A DNA stretch of 64,000 bases. Source: Oscillospiraceae bacterium (GTDB taxonomy: Bacteria > Bacillota > Clostridia > Oscillospirales > Ruminococcaceae). The translations under genes were made by a program, and so were the position numbers. The stretch lies in the NCBI GenBank assembly GCA_018110925.1, contig JAGAZJ010000034.1, positions 56,431 to 120,430 on the forward strand, read 5' to 3'. The notes beneath the pieces were generated by a model. It saw nothing but the letters and a program-made list of their open reading frames with translations, was not told where the DNA came from and made no database searches. How positions within the stretch are numbered: the first letter of the stretch is position 1; every line of letters starts with the position of its first letter. Positions 17,655 through 25,285 of this stretch are shown one piece after another.

Positions 17655-18316
17655 CGGCAACTATCGTATCAGAACGTGTGAACAGGGATAATACCGTACA
17701 ACAGGTCACATCGGAGTACCTTTGCGAGCATGAGACAGATATACATACCCCATTCGGCATCACAAAGGTGATATGCACCGACAGCGACATCGATGCGCTG
17801 GTGGTAGGCAGGCTCTATGCCGACGGACTCATTTCGTCGGCTGACGATGCTGTGATAAGCATATCCCCCGACAGGAAAAGGGCGGATGTGTCTCTCCCCT
17901 GCATACGGAAGAATGAGCCGTATATCATGGAGCGTGTAGTCCCCGAAAGCGGGACGGTGTTCATGCTGGCGGATATGTTCGGCAGGGACAGCGGTCTGCA
18001 CCGCTCCACCAGATCAACGCACAGATGTATGCTGTTACACAGCGGAGAGGTGCGCTCATTTGATGATATAAGCCGCCACAATGCCGTTGATAAGGCGGTG
18101 GGCTATGCACTGATGAACAGATTTGATATGTCGGCGTGCATCATGTTCTCATCGGGGCGTGTGCCCTCGGACATGGCACAGAAGGTCATCGCCGCTCACA
18201 TTCCCGTGCTTGTTTCAAAGGCTGACCCCACCGCACAGGCTGTGGAAACAGCCAAAAAATACGGCCTCACTCTGATATGCAGAGCATGGCCCGACAGCTA
18301 TGAAGTGTTCAGCTAA
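17651..18316 (+). CDS. fdhD: FdhD-like formate dehydrogenase accessory sulfurtransferase
   Basis: 221 residues from ATG at 17651, overlapping the previous stop (ATGA). FdhD hallmarks are in the second half: DDISRHNAVDKAVGYAL, MFSSGRVPSDMAQKV and VSKADPTAQAVETAKKYGLTL. FdhD delivers sulfur to the bis-MGD cofactor to activate formate dehydrogenase. The protein is shorter than the usual 260-280 residues, and the CxxC (CGxCG) loop that carries the persulfide in Escherichia coli FdhD is not seen. Cysteines present include one in LPCIRK and one in THRCML. Last gene of the operon. Confidence 0.88.
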   Translation: MTATIVSERVNRDNTVQQVTSEYLCEHETDIHTPFGITKVICTDSDIDALVVGRLYADGLISSADDAVISISPDRKRADVSLPCIRKNEPYIMERVVPESGTVFMLADMFGRDSGLHRSTRSTHRCMLLHSGEVRSFDDISRHNAVDKAVGYALMNRFDMSACIMFSSGRVPSDMAQKVIAAHIPVLVSKADPTAQAVETAKKYGLTLICRAWPDSYEVFS

Positions 18317-18353
18317 AGGGTGTACAGCTTACTTGTTACCGATAAACCTAATA

Positions 18354-18405
18354 AAAATACAAATGAGCTTGGCACAGCCTTTTGTACCAAGCTCATTTGT
18401 ATTTT
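18354..18405. terminator. Bidirectional terminator after fdhD
   Basis: A perfect 19-bp inverted repeat: AAAATACAAATGAGCTTGG (18354-18372), a 14-base loop, and its reverse complement at 18387-18405, with A and T runs at the ends. It can stop transcription of the fdh operon (+) and the zinc-ribbon gene (-). Confidence 0.88.
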
Positions 18406-18424
18406 AAGGTTGCTTGCAACAGCC

Positions 18425-19117
18425 TCATTTACTATACTCACTTGTTTTTTCAAACTTTAATTCTCCATCTCCGTTTATTTCCAGATAGTATCCGTTCTCA
18501 ATAGAGAAATTAACTGTTTCATTAGTCTTTAACACCGCTACATTCCCTGTTTTCGCCGGTTCTTTCCATCCTTCAGATGTAATACGCGTGTTATCACTGT
18601 ATGCACAGATCTGTACAGTATACTTTCCGATATTTGATACTTCATATGTCCCTGCCGGAATATGATAAACTACCTTTGTTTCTTCAAATACCGTTCCTGC
18701 ATTTAATGTATTTCTAAATCCATATTCACCCATAGTACCGGAAGTAATAGTAAAACTAAGATTTTTTGTCTCTGTTTCTCTTGCACCCGATGTTGATCTT
18801 GGACCCATACCCATAATGATTATCATTATCCACATCAAAGCGACCAAAGAGTATTTAACAACAGGCTTCATTTTGTCATTACGAACCAATAATATGGTCA
18901 ACGGTATAGGAAAGAATAATATCCAACCTAAGACCCAGAGCCAAGTATTACCGTTCTTACCGGCACTTTGTGAATTTTTTGCGTTCCATGTATAACCACA
19001 GTTTCTACAAAAACCAACCTCCGTGCGAATGATAGTTGTAAATCTTTTCCACCTGATCTCCCCTTGTTTTTCTCTTCTGATCTGAACATTAGAACTATGA
19101 CATTTTGGACATAACAT
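18425..19117 (-). CDS. Zinc-ribbon membrane protein of unknown function
   Basis: 230 residues. The N-terminus has two Cys pairs (CPKC at residues 3-6 and CRNC near 37-40), a zinc ribbon. Two adjacent hydrophobic helices follow at about 58-102, then a predicted outside domain of about 120 residues (a beta-rich YEVSNIGKYTVQICAY segment). The gene is clearly more AT-rich than the fdh operon and is closed off by strong terminators on both sides, suggesting it was acquired together with the XRE gene next to it. I do not recognise a family beyond zinc ribbon. Confidence 0.7.
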   Translation of the reverse strand: MLCPKCHSSNVQIRREKQGEIRWKRFTTIIRTEVGFCRNCGYTWNAKNSQSAGKNGNTWLWVLGWILFFPIPLTILLVRNDKMKPVVKYSLVALMWIMIIIMGMGPRSTSGARETETKNLSFTITSGTMGEYGFRNTLNAGTVFEETKVVYHIPAGTYEVSNIGKYTVQICAYSDNTRITSEGWKEPAKTGNVAVLKTNETVNFSIENGYYLEINGDGELKFEKTSEYSK

Positions 19118-19169
19118 AACGACCCTCCGACAGTCCTTTTTGAGCTTGTATATAATGCTCTTTCATATA

Positions 19170-19198
19170 ATTTTAGCGGATTTTCCGCTAAAAGTCAA
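19170..19198 (-). promoter_or_regulatory. Promoter of the zinc-ribbon gene with an embedded operator
   Basis: On the minus strand: TTGACT (19198-19193), 17 bases, TAAAAT (19175-19170). A perfect 10-bp inverted repeat, TTTTAGCGGA (19171-19180) and TCCGCTAAAA (19184-19193), fills the spacer and touches both boxes. The divergent XRE protein is the obvious candidate binder. Confidence 0.6.
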
Positions 19199-19285
19199 GT
19201 GGTTTGTTAACAATAGTATATAATATTATTGCCAAAGTTGAGTGATATAATTAGTGAATTTTGCCAATTATGGAGCAGTGATATT

Positions 19286-19486
19286 ATGTACAAGCGGATC
19301 AGAGACCTAAGAGAAGATTCAGATATGACCCAGACACAGATAGCCAAAATACTTAATTGCAGTCAACGAGTTTACAGCAATTATGAAAGAGGTGACTTGG
19401 ATATACCCACCGAGATATTGATAAAACTCGCAAATTACTATAACGTTTCTGTCGATTATATTCTTGGTCTCTCTGATAAAAAGTAG
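19286..19486 (+). CDS. Small XRE-family transcriptional regulator
   Basis: 66 residues that are one Cro/C1 helix-turn-helix domain: RIRDLREDSDMTQTQIAKIL, then the recognition segment SQRVYSNYERG and a closing YILGL. The ATG at 19286 has GGAG ten bases upstream. Extending further in frame would add an unlike sequence without a ribosome binding site. Divergent from the zinc-ribbon membrane gene, whose promoter carries a palindrome it may bind. Confidence 0.82.
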   Translation: MYKRIRDLREDSDMTQTQIAKILNCSQRVYSNYERGDLDIPTEILIKLANYYNVSVDYILGLSDKK

Positions 19487-19525
19487 TTCAGGCTTTTGAT
19501 TGATCATTTTATTATCAGGAAAAAA

Positions 19526-19556
19526 ATGGCACAAAGCGATCTTAGCTTTGTGCCAT
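19526..19556. terminator. Bidirectional terminator between XRE gene and ridA
   Basis: ATGGCACAAAGC (19526-19537), seven-base loop, GCTTTGTGCCAT (19545-19556). A-run before and ATTATTT after, so it serves both convergent genes. Confidence 0.82.
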
Positions 19557-19572
19557 ATTATTTACCCCTTTA

Positions 19573-19944
19573 TCAGTACTCCGCAATTACCTCTATCTCG
19601 GCAAGAACGCCCTTGGGGAGCTTGGATACCTCAACGCATGAACGTGCAGGCTTGTTGGTGAAGTATTCGCCGTATACTGCGTTGAATGCGGCAAAATCAT
19701 CCATACTGTCAAGGAAGCAGGTGGTCTTGACCACATTGTCAAAGGAGAGCCCTGCCTCTTTGAGTACTGCGCCGAGATTGCGGCATATCTGGTGTGTCTG
19801 TGCCTCTATGCCGACAGCATCGACATTGCCGGTAGCAGGGTCAATAGCTATCTGACCCGATGTAAAGAGCAGTCCGCCTGCCTTTACTGCCTGTGAATAA
19901 GGGCCTATTGCGTCGGGTGCGTTTTTGGTGTAGATCTTTTCCAT
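19573..19944 (-). CDS. ridA: RidA-family enamine/imine deaminase
   Basis: 123 residues, full RidA (YjgF/UK114) length. Signatures: APDAIGPYSQAVKAGGLLFTSGQIAIDP at 9-36 (two blocks), the Arg in KPARSCVEVSKLPKG near 105, and the final AEIEVIAEY. RidA hydrolyses the reactive 2-aminoacrylate and 2-iminobutanoate released by PLP enzymes, above all threonine dehydratase. Its gene sits 13 bases behind ilvA, so the producer and the detoxifier are made together. GGAGG precedes the ATG. Confidence 0.93.
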   Translation of the reverse strand: MEKIYTKNAPDAIGPYSQAVKAGGLLFTSGQIAIDPATGNVDAVGIEAQTHQICRNLGAVLKEAGLSFDNVVKTTCFLDSMDDFAAFNAVYGEYFTNKPARSCVEVSKLPKGVLAEIEVIAEY

Positions 19945-19957
19945 GATTATACCTCCG

Positions 19958-21163
19958 TTACATTATGTTTCTTACTATGAAGCCTTTTCCGCGCAGAGTG
20001 TTGATTATCTGCGAGATATGGCTGTGGTTCCTTGTTTCAAGTATCATGCGCAGGTAGCATCCGTTGATGTCCTTGCCCTCGCTGGCTCTTTCATGGTGTA
20101 TGGATATGACATTCGCACCGAGATCTGCTATGATGTCGGATACGCCCTTGAGCTGACCCGGTTTGTCGATGAGCTCGATAGAGAGCAGACAGGTCCTGCC
20201 GGATTTAAGCAGACCTCTCTCTATGACACGGTTGAGTATGGTCACATCTATGTTGCCGCCCGAAACAAGACAGATGACCTTCTTGCCCTCTATGTCGGGT
20301 ATCTTGTCAAACATGACAGCCGCAACGGGGACTGCCCCCGCACCCTCTGCAACGAGCTTCTGTTGCTCCATGAGAGCAAGTATCGCAGAGGATATCTCAT
20401 CGTCATTCACGGTCACTATACCATCAACATACTTTTTGCACAGGTCAAAGGTGTGTTCTCCCGGCTCCATTACCTTTATGCCGTCTGCTATGGTCGCAAC
20501 TGAGGGGAGCCTTTCTATCCTGCCGTGAGCAATGGACTTCTCCATTGACGGAGCGCCCTCCGCCTGAACGCCGTATACCTTCACCTTCGGATTGAGAGAT
20601 TTTATGGTGAACGCCACGCCGGATATGAGTCCGCCGCCGCCGATAGGCACTACCACCGCATCAACGTCCGGAAGCTGTTCGAGCAGTTCTATGCCGATGG
20701 TTCCCTGACCTGCGATGACCATTTCATCGTCAAAGGGGTGGATGAAGGTATATCCCTTTTCATCACGAAGCTCCAGCGCCCTTGCATACGCATCGTCATA
20801 CACGCCGTCGACCAGGCATATCTCAGCACCGTATGCCTTGGTCGCCTCTATCTTTGAGATGGGGGCAGCATCGGGCAGACATATCACTGAATGTATGCCG
20901 TTCCTTGCGGCGGCAAGAGCCACGCCCTGCGCATGGTTGCCTGCGGAGCAGGCGATAACGCCTCTTGCCTTCTCTTCATCGGTGAGCTGGGATATCTTGT
21001 AGTAAGCGCCCCTGACCTTGAACGAGCCTGTTATCTGCAGGTTCTCTGGTTTGAGGTACACACTGCATTTATCCGAGATCTTTGCGGCAGGGATAAGGTC
21101 TGTGTTCCTTATCACCTCTCTGAGCTTGTAATTTGCGCTGTAAACCATATCGAGCGTAAGCAT
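19958..21163 (-). CDS. ilvA: Threonine ammonia-lyase (threonine dehydratase) with ACT domain
   Basis: 401 residues from ATG at 21163 (AGAGGT about eight bases upstream). The PLP site is SFKVRGAYY (Lys about 48), the glycine loop is IGGGGLISG near 180, and residues about 325-401 are an ACT regulatory domain. The enzyme converts threonine to 2-oxobutanoate and ammonia, the entry to isoleucine synthesis. The short, single-ACT form resembles the catabolic/biosynthetic TdcB-like enzymes of Firmicutes. It is preceded by a T-box leader and followed by ridA. Confidence 0.93.
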   Translation of the reverse strand: MLTLDMVYSANYKLREVIRNTDLIPAAKISDKCSVYLKPENLQITGSFKVRGAYYKISQLTDEEKARGVIACSAGNHAQGVALAAARNGIHSVICLPDAAPISKIEATKAYGAEICLVDGVYDDAYARALELRDEKGYTFIHPFDDEMVIAGQGTIGIELLEQLPDVDAVVVPIGGGGLISGVAFTIKSLNPKVKVYGVQAEGAPSMEKSIAHGRIERLPSVATIADGIKVMEPGEHTFDLCKKYVDGIVTVNDDEISSAILALMEQQKLVAEGAGAVPVAAVMFDKIPDIEGKKVICLVSGGNIDVTILNRVIERGLLKSGRTCLLSIELIDKPGQLKGVSDIIADLGANVISIHHERASEGKDINGCYLRMILETRNHSHISQIINTLRGKGFIVRNIM

Positions 21164-21222
21164 ACTATCTACCTCTTTCTTCACACCGGTCACATTTGTG
21201 CCGTCACATGATATACCAATAC

Positions 21223-21481
21223 AAAAAGGCTCATCTCTTTATCAAGAGATGAGCCTTGAAAGCCCACGGTACCACTCTTGTTGCACCTTGCGGTGCCCCT
21301 CTGCGCTCTGCTGACACAGAGCCCCTCTGTAACGTGAGGTCACGTTGCCGCTTGAATATCGGCGGCAATGCTGTTAAGGTGATCCAAAATATCCGGCGGC
21401 AACCGTGTTTCAGCAAAGCCACGGCTCTCTGTGTACCGTTTGCAGACATTTTCGTCCTCGTCATAGCATTTATGATATCTG
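21223..21481 (-). ncRNA. T-box riboswitch leader controlling ilvA-ridA
   Basis: Minus strand. The T-box core reads AAGAGTGGTACCGTGGG (about 21280-21263). Stem I carries the AGAGAG..GCTGAAA distal elements near 21430-21400. A terminator follows: a 14-bp stem with a four-base loop at 21257-21226 and then a T-run. ATGCT and AGG upstream pair with CCT and AGCAT to close Stem I just after GGATCACC, so the likely specifier is ATC (Ile) followed by A. ACC (Thr) cannot be fully excluded. UGGU in the T-box suits a tRNA with discriminator A. Uncharged tRNA would prevent termination. Confidence 0.88.
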
Positions 21482-21487
21482 TAACTC

Positions 21488-21515
21488 ATTATAGCACAAT
21501 AAATTTATTTGTCAA
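21488..21515 (-). promoter_or_regulatory. Promoter of the ilvA T-box leader
   Basis: Minus strand TTGACA (21515-21510), 16 bases, TATAAT (21493-21488). Transcription should start near 21481, giving a 320-base leader before ilvA. Confidence 0.85.
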
Positions 21516-21551
21516 GAAGAATTTCAGAGAAAAATTGCCCAAATTTTTCGC

Positions 21552-22982
21552 TCACTGACCCATGAAAACGAGGAATGCCTTGTAGGTCATGTACACATCC
21601 GTCTTAGCGACTATCTCAAAGGGTGCGTGCATACAGAGCACGGGCACACCGACGTCTATGGTGTCTACATCGAGGTTTGCGATATATGCCGCAACAGTTC
21701 CTCCGCCGCCGAGATCGACCTTTCCGAGCTCGCCTGTCTGCCATACCACCTCGTTCTTGTCAAGGAGACGTCTTACAGTGCCCACAAATTCTGCGGAGGC
21801 ATCGGATGTGCCGGATTTGCCCCTTGCGCCCGTGAACTTGGTCACGCAAACGCCGTAGTTGAGGAATGCGGCATTTCTCTTTTCGAGCACGTCGGGGAAT
21901 GTGGGGTCAAAGCCCGCATTGACGTCTGCCGAGAGGCATTCGGAGCGTGACATGACTGTTCTGCCCTGCTCGCCGAAGCACTCTGCAAGATCGTCTATGA
22001 AATATCTGAAATATGCTGATTTAAGGCCTGTGTTGCCGTCGGAACCCGTTTCCTCCTTGTCGGTGAGAATAACGACCGCTGTCCTTTCGGGTGTCTTCTT
22101 TATATCCATAAGTGCGCTGAAAGCCGTATATGCGCATACCTTGTCATCATGGCCGTAGCCGCCTATCATACTGCGGTCAAAGCCTATGTCACGGGGCTTT
22201 CCTGCGGGCACCGCATCAAGCTCGGCAGATATGAAGTCGTCCTCTGTGATGCCGTACTTGTCATAGAGCAGAGACAGAACGGCAAGCTTTACACGCTCGC
22301 TTGCCTCGTCATCCTTAAAGGGCATGGAGCCTATGAGGATATTGAGTTCCTCGCCCCTGACGATCTCGGCAGGACTGCGCTTCATCTGATCCTGTGCCAG
22401 ATGAGGGAGCAGGTCTGTCACGCAGAACACGGGGTCATTCTCATCCTCACCTATGGTCACTCTTACTGAAGTACCGTCAGCCTTTATGATAACACCGTGG
22501 AGCGCAAGAGACACCGTCGGCCACTGATACTTCTTTATGCCGCCGTAGTAGTGGGTCTTGAAGTATGCCATTTCCTCATTCTCAAACACGGGATTCTGCT
22601 TCAGGTCAAGTCTGGGAGAGTCGATATGAGCGGCAGATATCCTCACGCCGTCCTTTACGCCCTTTTTGCCTATAAGTGCGAATATGACAGCCTTGCCCCT
22701 GTTGCAGAGATACACCTTGTCCCCTGCTTTGAGCTTCATGCCCTTTTCAAAAGGAACATATCCCTTTTTCTCAGCCGCCGCTATGGTGTACTCCGCCGCA
22801 TCACGCTCTATCTTTGCGTTGCCGAGGAATTCCATATACTTTGCGGAGTAGTCGAATGCTTCCTTTATCTGTTTGTCTGTCATACGCAGTCCGGCGTGCT
22901 TCTTCTTTGAGAAGAGCTTGTCCCTGAGCTGCTGAGCCTTTGATGTCTCTGTCTTTGATACTTCTGTCTTTTTAGTAGCCAT
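21552..22982 (-). CDS. apeB: M18-family aminopeptidase
   Basis: 476 residues. Metallopeptidase M18 signatures: SAAHIDSPRLDLK near 115 (metal His, catalytic Asp), YGHDDKVCAYTAF near 275 and TDKEETGSDGNTGL near 307 (catalytic Glu pair and metal ligand), with a final MHAPFEI His near 450. It removes N-terminal residues, often acidic ones, from peptides in the cytoplasm as a large oligomer with two zinc ions. The N-terminus is a charged, Lys/Thr-rich 20-residue extension. AAGGAAG precedes the ATG. Confidence 0.88.
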   Translation of the reverse strand: MATKKTEVSKTETSKAQQLRDKLFSKKKHAGLRMTDKQIKEAFDYSAKYMEFLGNAKIERDAAEYTIAAAEKKGYVPFEKGMKLKAGDKVYLCNRGKAVIFALIGKKGVKDGVRISAAHIDSPRLDLKQNPVFENEEMAYFKTHYYGGIKKYQWPTVSLALHGVIIKADGTSVRVTIGEDENDPVFCVTDLLPHLAQDQMKRSPAEIVRGEELNILIGSMPFKDDEASERVKLAVLSLLYDKYGITEDDFISAELDAVPAGKPRDIGFDRSMIGGYGHDDKVCAYTAFSALMDIKKTPERTAVVILTDKEETGSDGNTGLKSAYFRYFIDDLAECFGEQGRTVMSRSECLSADVNAGFDPTFPDVLEKRNAAFLNYGVCVTKFTGARGKSGTSDASAEFVGTVRRLLDKNEVVWQTGELGKVDLGGGGTVAAYIANLDVDTIDVGVPVLCMHAPFEIVAKTDVYMTYKAFLVFMGQ

Positions 22983-23007
22983 TTTATATCTTCCTTTCGG
23001 TGAAACA

Positions 23008-23056
23008 GTTAGGATTACCTAACGCATATTATATCACACTTTGAAAGATATATCAA
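23008..23056 (-). promoter_or_regulatory. Promoter and dyad upstream of the aminopeptidase
   Basis: Minus strand TTGATA (23056-23051), 17 bases, TATAAT (23033-23028). The dyad GTTAGG-ATTA-CCTAAC (23008-23023) lies at the expected transcription start, where a repressor could bind. Confidence 0.65.
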
Positions 23057-23081
23057 GTATTTTCTGAAAAAGCATCTCGTT

Positions 23082-23879
23082 TTATGTCTGCTCGTCTGTC
23101 TGAACGTCATATGTTATCCCGAGCTTTTCTTCAAGAGCTTCCACTCTGCCTTCAAGTTCACCGATGCGCTGTTCATATGCCGCATCCTTTTCAGCCTCCG
23201 CCTCCTTGATCTTGTTTGTGTTGGCAAGGTCGATGGAGAACAGCGCTGTCGCCGCCGCAGCCCAGATTATAAGGCCGACGGTAACGGGATTGAGCCAGCC
23301 CTTTCTTTCGGTCTCTTGGTCATAGATAAGCTCGGAGAAGCCCGTATGCTTCAGTGCGGCAGAGAGTGCGAAGTAAAGAGGTATCGCAATAACGCAGGCA
23401 AGCACTCCGTTAATGGATGAGGAAACCGCATTAATCCCCACTGCCGCCAGCGCCGCATCAACCGGAGAACCGAGGAGTAGCTTGCCGATGAACGTTTTGA
23501 GCAGATAGAGTACGATATATACGACCTGACCCACAACTGCGGCAATGACCGTCGAGACCTTTTCATTGCTCCCTGTTCTGCGCAGTTTGCCTGCAGCAAA
23601 GCCCATTGCGAACTTTGACAGAAAAGTATAGGGTGCGGATGTTATGTACACCGGGTCAAACAGGTCATATAGCCCCGCTCCGAGACCCGATGCCAGACCG
23701 CCGCTCGCCCCTCCGAAAAGAAGGCCCGCAAGCAGGCACATGGAGTTGCCCAGATGTATCCTGGTATTGGTAACGGGATTTTTTGGCAGCGACATATAAT
23801 TGCCGATGAAGACAAGCGCTGTCATAAGCCCTATGGAGACCAGCCTGTAAAGTATCTTTCTATTTTTCTGTTGTGTCAT
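23082..23879 (-). CDS. ECF transporter S component (substrate unknown) with C-terminal coiled coil
   Basis: 265 residues from the ATG at 23879, chosen because AAGGA is then nine bases away. The ATGs at 23888 and 23885 abut it. About six membrane helices are visible, with the S-component pattern RIHLGNSMCLLAGLLFGG near 38-55 and a DLFDPVYITSAPYTFLSK loop. These proteins bind a vitamin or its precursor and use a shared ECF energising module. It looks closest to the COG4720-type group, but the substrate is not certain. The last 45 residues form an extra coiled coil (KIKEAEAEKDAAYEQRIGEL) that is unusual for the family. Confidence 0.75.
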   Translation of the reverse strand: MTQQKNRKILYRLVSIGLMTALVFIGNYMSLPKNPVTNTRIHLGNSMCLLAGLLFGGASGGLASGLGAGLYDLFDPVYITSAPYTFLSKFAMGFAAGKLRRTGSNEKVSTVIAAVVGQVVYIVLYLLKTFIGKLLLGSPVDAALAAVGINAVSSSINGVLACVIAIPLYFALSAALKHTGFSELIYDQETERKGWLNPVTVGLIIWAAAATALFSIDLANTNKIKEAEAEKDAAYEQRIGELEGRVEALEEKLGITYDVQTDEQT

Positions 23880-23927
23880 GACCATCATTCCTTTTGTCTT
23901 ACCAGGTCGTGCCTGTTATTTGTGCTG

Positions 23928-23976
23928 ATTATACAGCTTTTTGCGGCGAATTTCAAATCGCCCGGAGAATTCTCCG
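23928..23976 (-). promoter_or_regulatory. ECF S-component promoter with upstream palindrome
   Basis: Minus strand TTGAAA (23956-23951), 17 bases, TATAAT (23933-23928). The perfect 14-bp palindrome CGGAGAATTCTCCG (23963-23976) lies just upstream of the -35 box, a possible activator site. From here to 24240 the DNA is AT-rich and I see no gene in it. Confidence 0.6.
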
Positions 23977-24243
23977 AAAAGCTGTCATTTATCCGATATG
24001 TACATATTTCTAACGCACGTCAGCCCTCGCTATCGGTCATTATAACGAAAGTTGTGCAAGGTAAAAAAGATCAAAAAAGTGTCGCCGTCTTTATATACAA
24101 ACATCAGGTGCGTCACGGTCAAAAAATTATCAAAATAGTAGAAAGATAAAATAATATGTACCTTTGCGATGTTTTTGCGGTAAAACATTATGTGAGAGAT
24201 AAAAATACATAAAAATGAGTTCGTTCACCCCAAAAATAAACAC

Positions 24244-24272
24244 TTGAAATCCAGTATACGATGTGTTATAAT
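24244..24272 (+). promoter_or_regulatory. Promoter of the permease/adaptor/solute-binding operon
   Basis: TTGAAA (24244-24249), 17 bases, TATAAT (24267-24272), about 85 bases before the first start codon. Confidence 0.78.
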
Positions 24273-24358
24273 TGTTAATTGGAGTAGAATAATTTGATAG
24301 GAACGAAAGTGCAGACATGATTTCCATATCATGCTGTGTCGGGAGAGGGAGGTCTAAA

Positions 24359-25285
24359 TTGAAGAAAAAGAAAAAAAGGCAGCTCACGGATACCAACACG
24401 CCGTTTGCCAAAGTGCTGCTGATACCGAGTCTGGTCGGTGTGCTGGTATTTTTCGTGGTGCCGTCTGTCATAGTGGTCTACTATTCATTTCTTGACAATC
24501 CTATAAGCAAGAATTTTGTGTGGTTTGAAAACTACAAGAACCTGTTGACAAACGGAGCATTCGGCACGTCGGCAAAGAACACACTGCTGCTGTCCTTCAC
24601 GGCTGTGCCCGCATCGGTGGTACTTTCACTGATGCTCGCAAATCTGCTTGACTACAATATCCCCGGCCGCAGTATGTTCCGCACGTTCTTTCTCTCGCCT
24701 ATGATGGTGCCCGTTGCATCCATAGTGCTCATATGGAGGGTAATGTTCCACCAGAGCGGCTTTGCAAACAGAGTTATGACTGCGATAGTTTCAGATGGTC
24801 TGCATTTCGGTGATATTACGCTGATACCGCCGTGGACGGAGATAGACTGGATGAAGTCCAGCAAGTGCCTTGTGGTCATCGTACTGCTGTTTTTATGGAA
24901 GAACCTCGGCTACAACATGATACTGTTCCTGTCGGGTCTCAATTCCATACCCAAGGATCTTATCGAGGTGGCTTCTCTGGAGGGGGCAAGCAAGCTGTGG
25001 TCGCTGGTGCATATAAAATTCCGCTATCTGTCGCCCACATTCCTGTTTGTCACCATACTTTCGCTGATAAACTCATTCAAGCTGTTCAGAGAGGTATATC
25101 TGCTCACGGGCGATTATCCCTATCAGGATCTGTACCTGCTGCAGCACTTCATGAACAACACATTCAGGAGCCTTGATTATCAGAAGCTCTCGTCCTCTGC
25201 GATAGTGATGGCGCTGTTCATGATGGTCATCATGGCTGTGCTTTTCTGGGTAGAGAACGCCTTCGGGAAGGACGTGGAAGAATGA
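24359..25285 (+). CDS. ABC sugar-type transporter permease (MalF/UgpA-like)
   Basis: 308 residues from TTG at 24359, with GGGAGG six bases upstream. The ATG at 24317 lacks a ribosome binding site. The N-terminus is very basic (KKKKKRQ), followed by six membrane helices and the permease loop EVASLEGASKLWSLVHIKFRYLSP (seen near residues 212-235, the EAA motif that contacts the ATPase). It belongs to the carbohydrate uptake class 1 permeases. It forms a pair with the next gene, overlapping by four bases. Confidence 0.88.
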   Translation: MKKKKKRQLTDTNTPFAKVLLIPSLVGVLVFFVVPSVIVVYYSFLDNPISKNFVWFENYKNLLTNGAFGTSAKNTLLLSFTAVPASVVLSLMLANLLDYNIPGRSMFRTFFLSPMMVPVASIVLIWRVMFHQSGFANRVMTAIVSDGLHFGDITLIPPWTEIDWMKSSKCLVVIVLLFLWKNLGYNMILFLSGLNSIPKDLIEVASLEGASKLWSLVHIKFRYLSPTFLFVTILSLINSFKLFREVYLLTGDYPYQDLYLLQHFMNNTFRSLDYQKLSSSAIVMALFMMVIMAVLFWVENAFGKDVEE

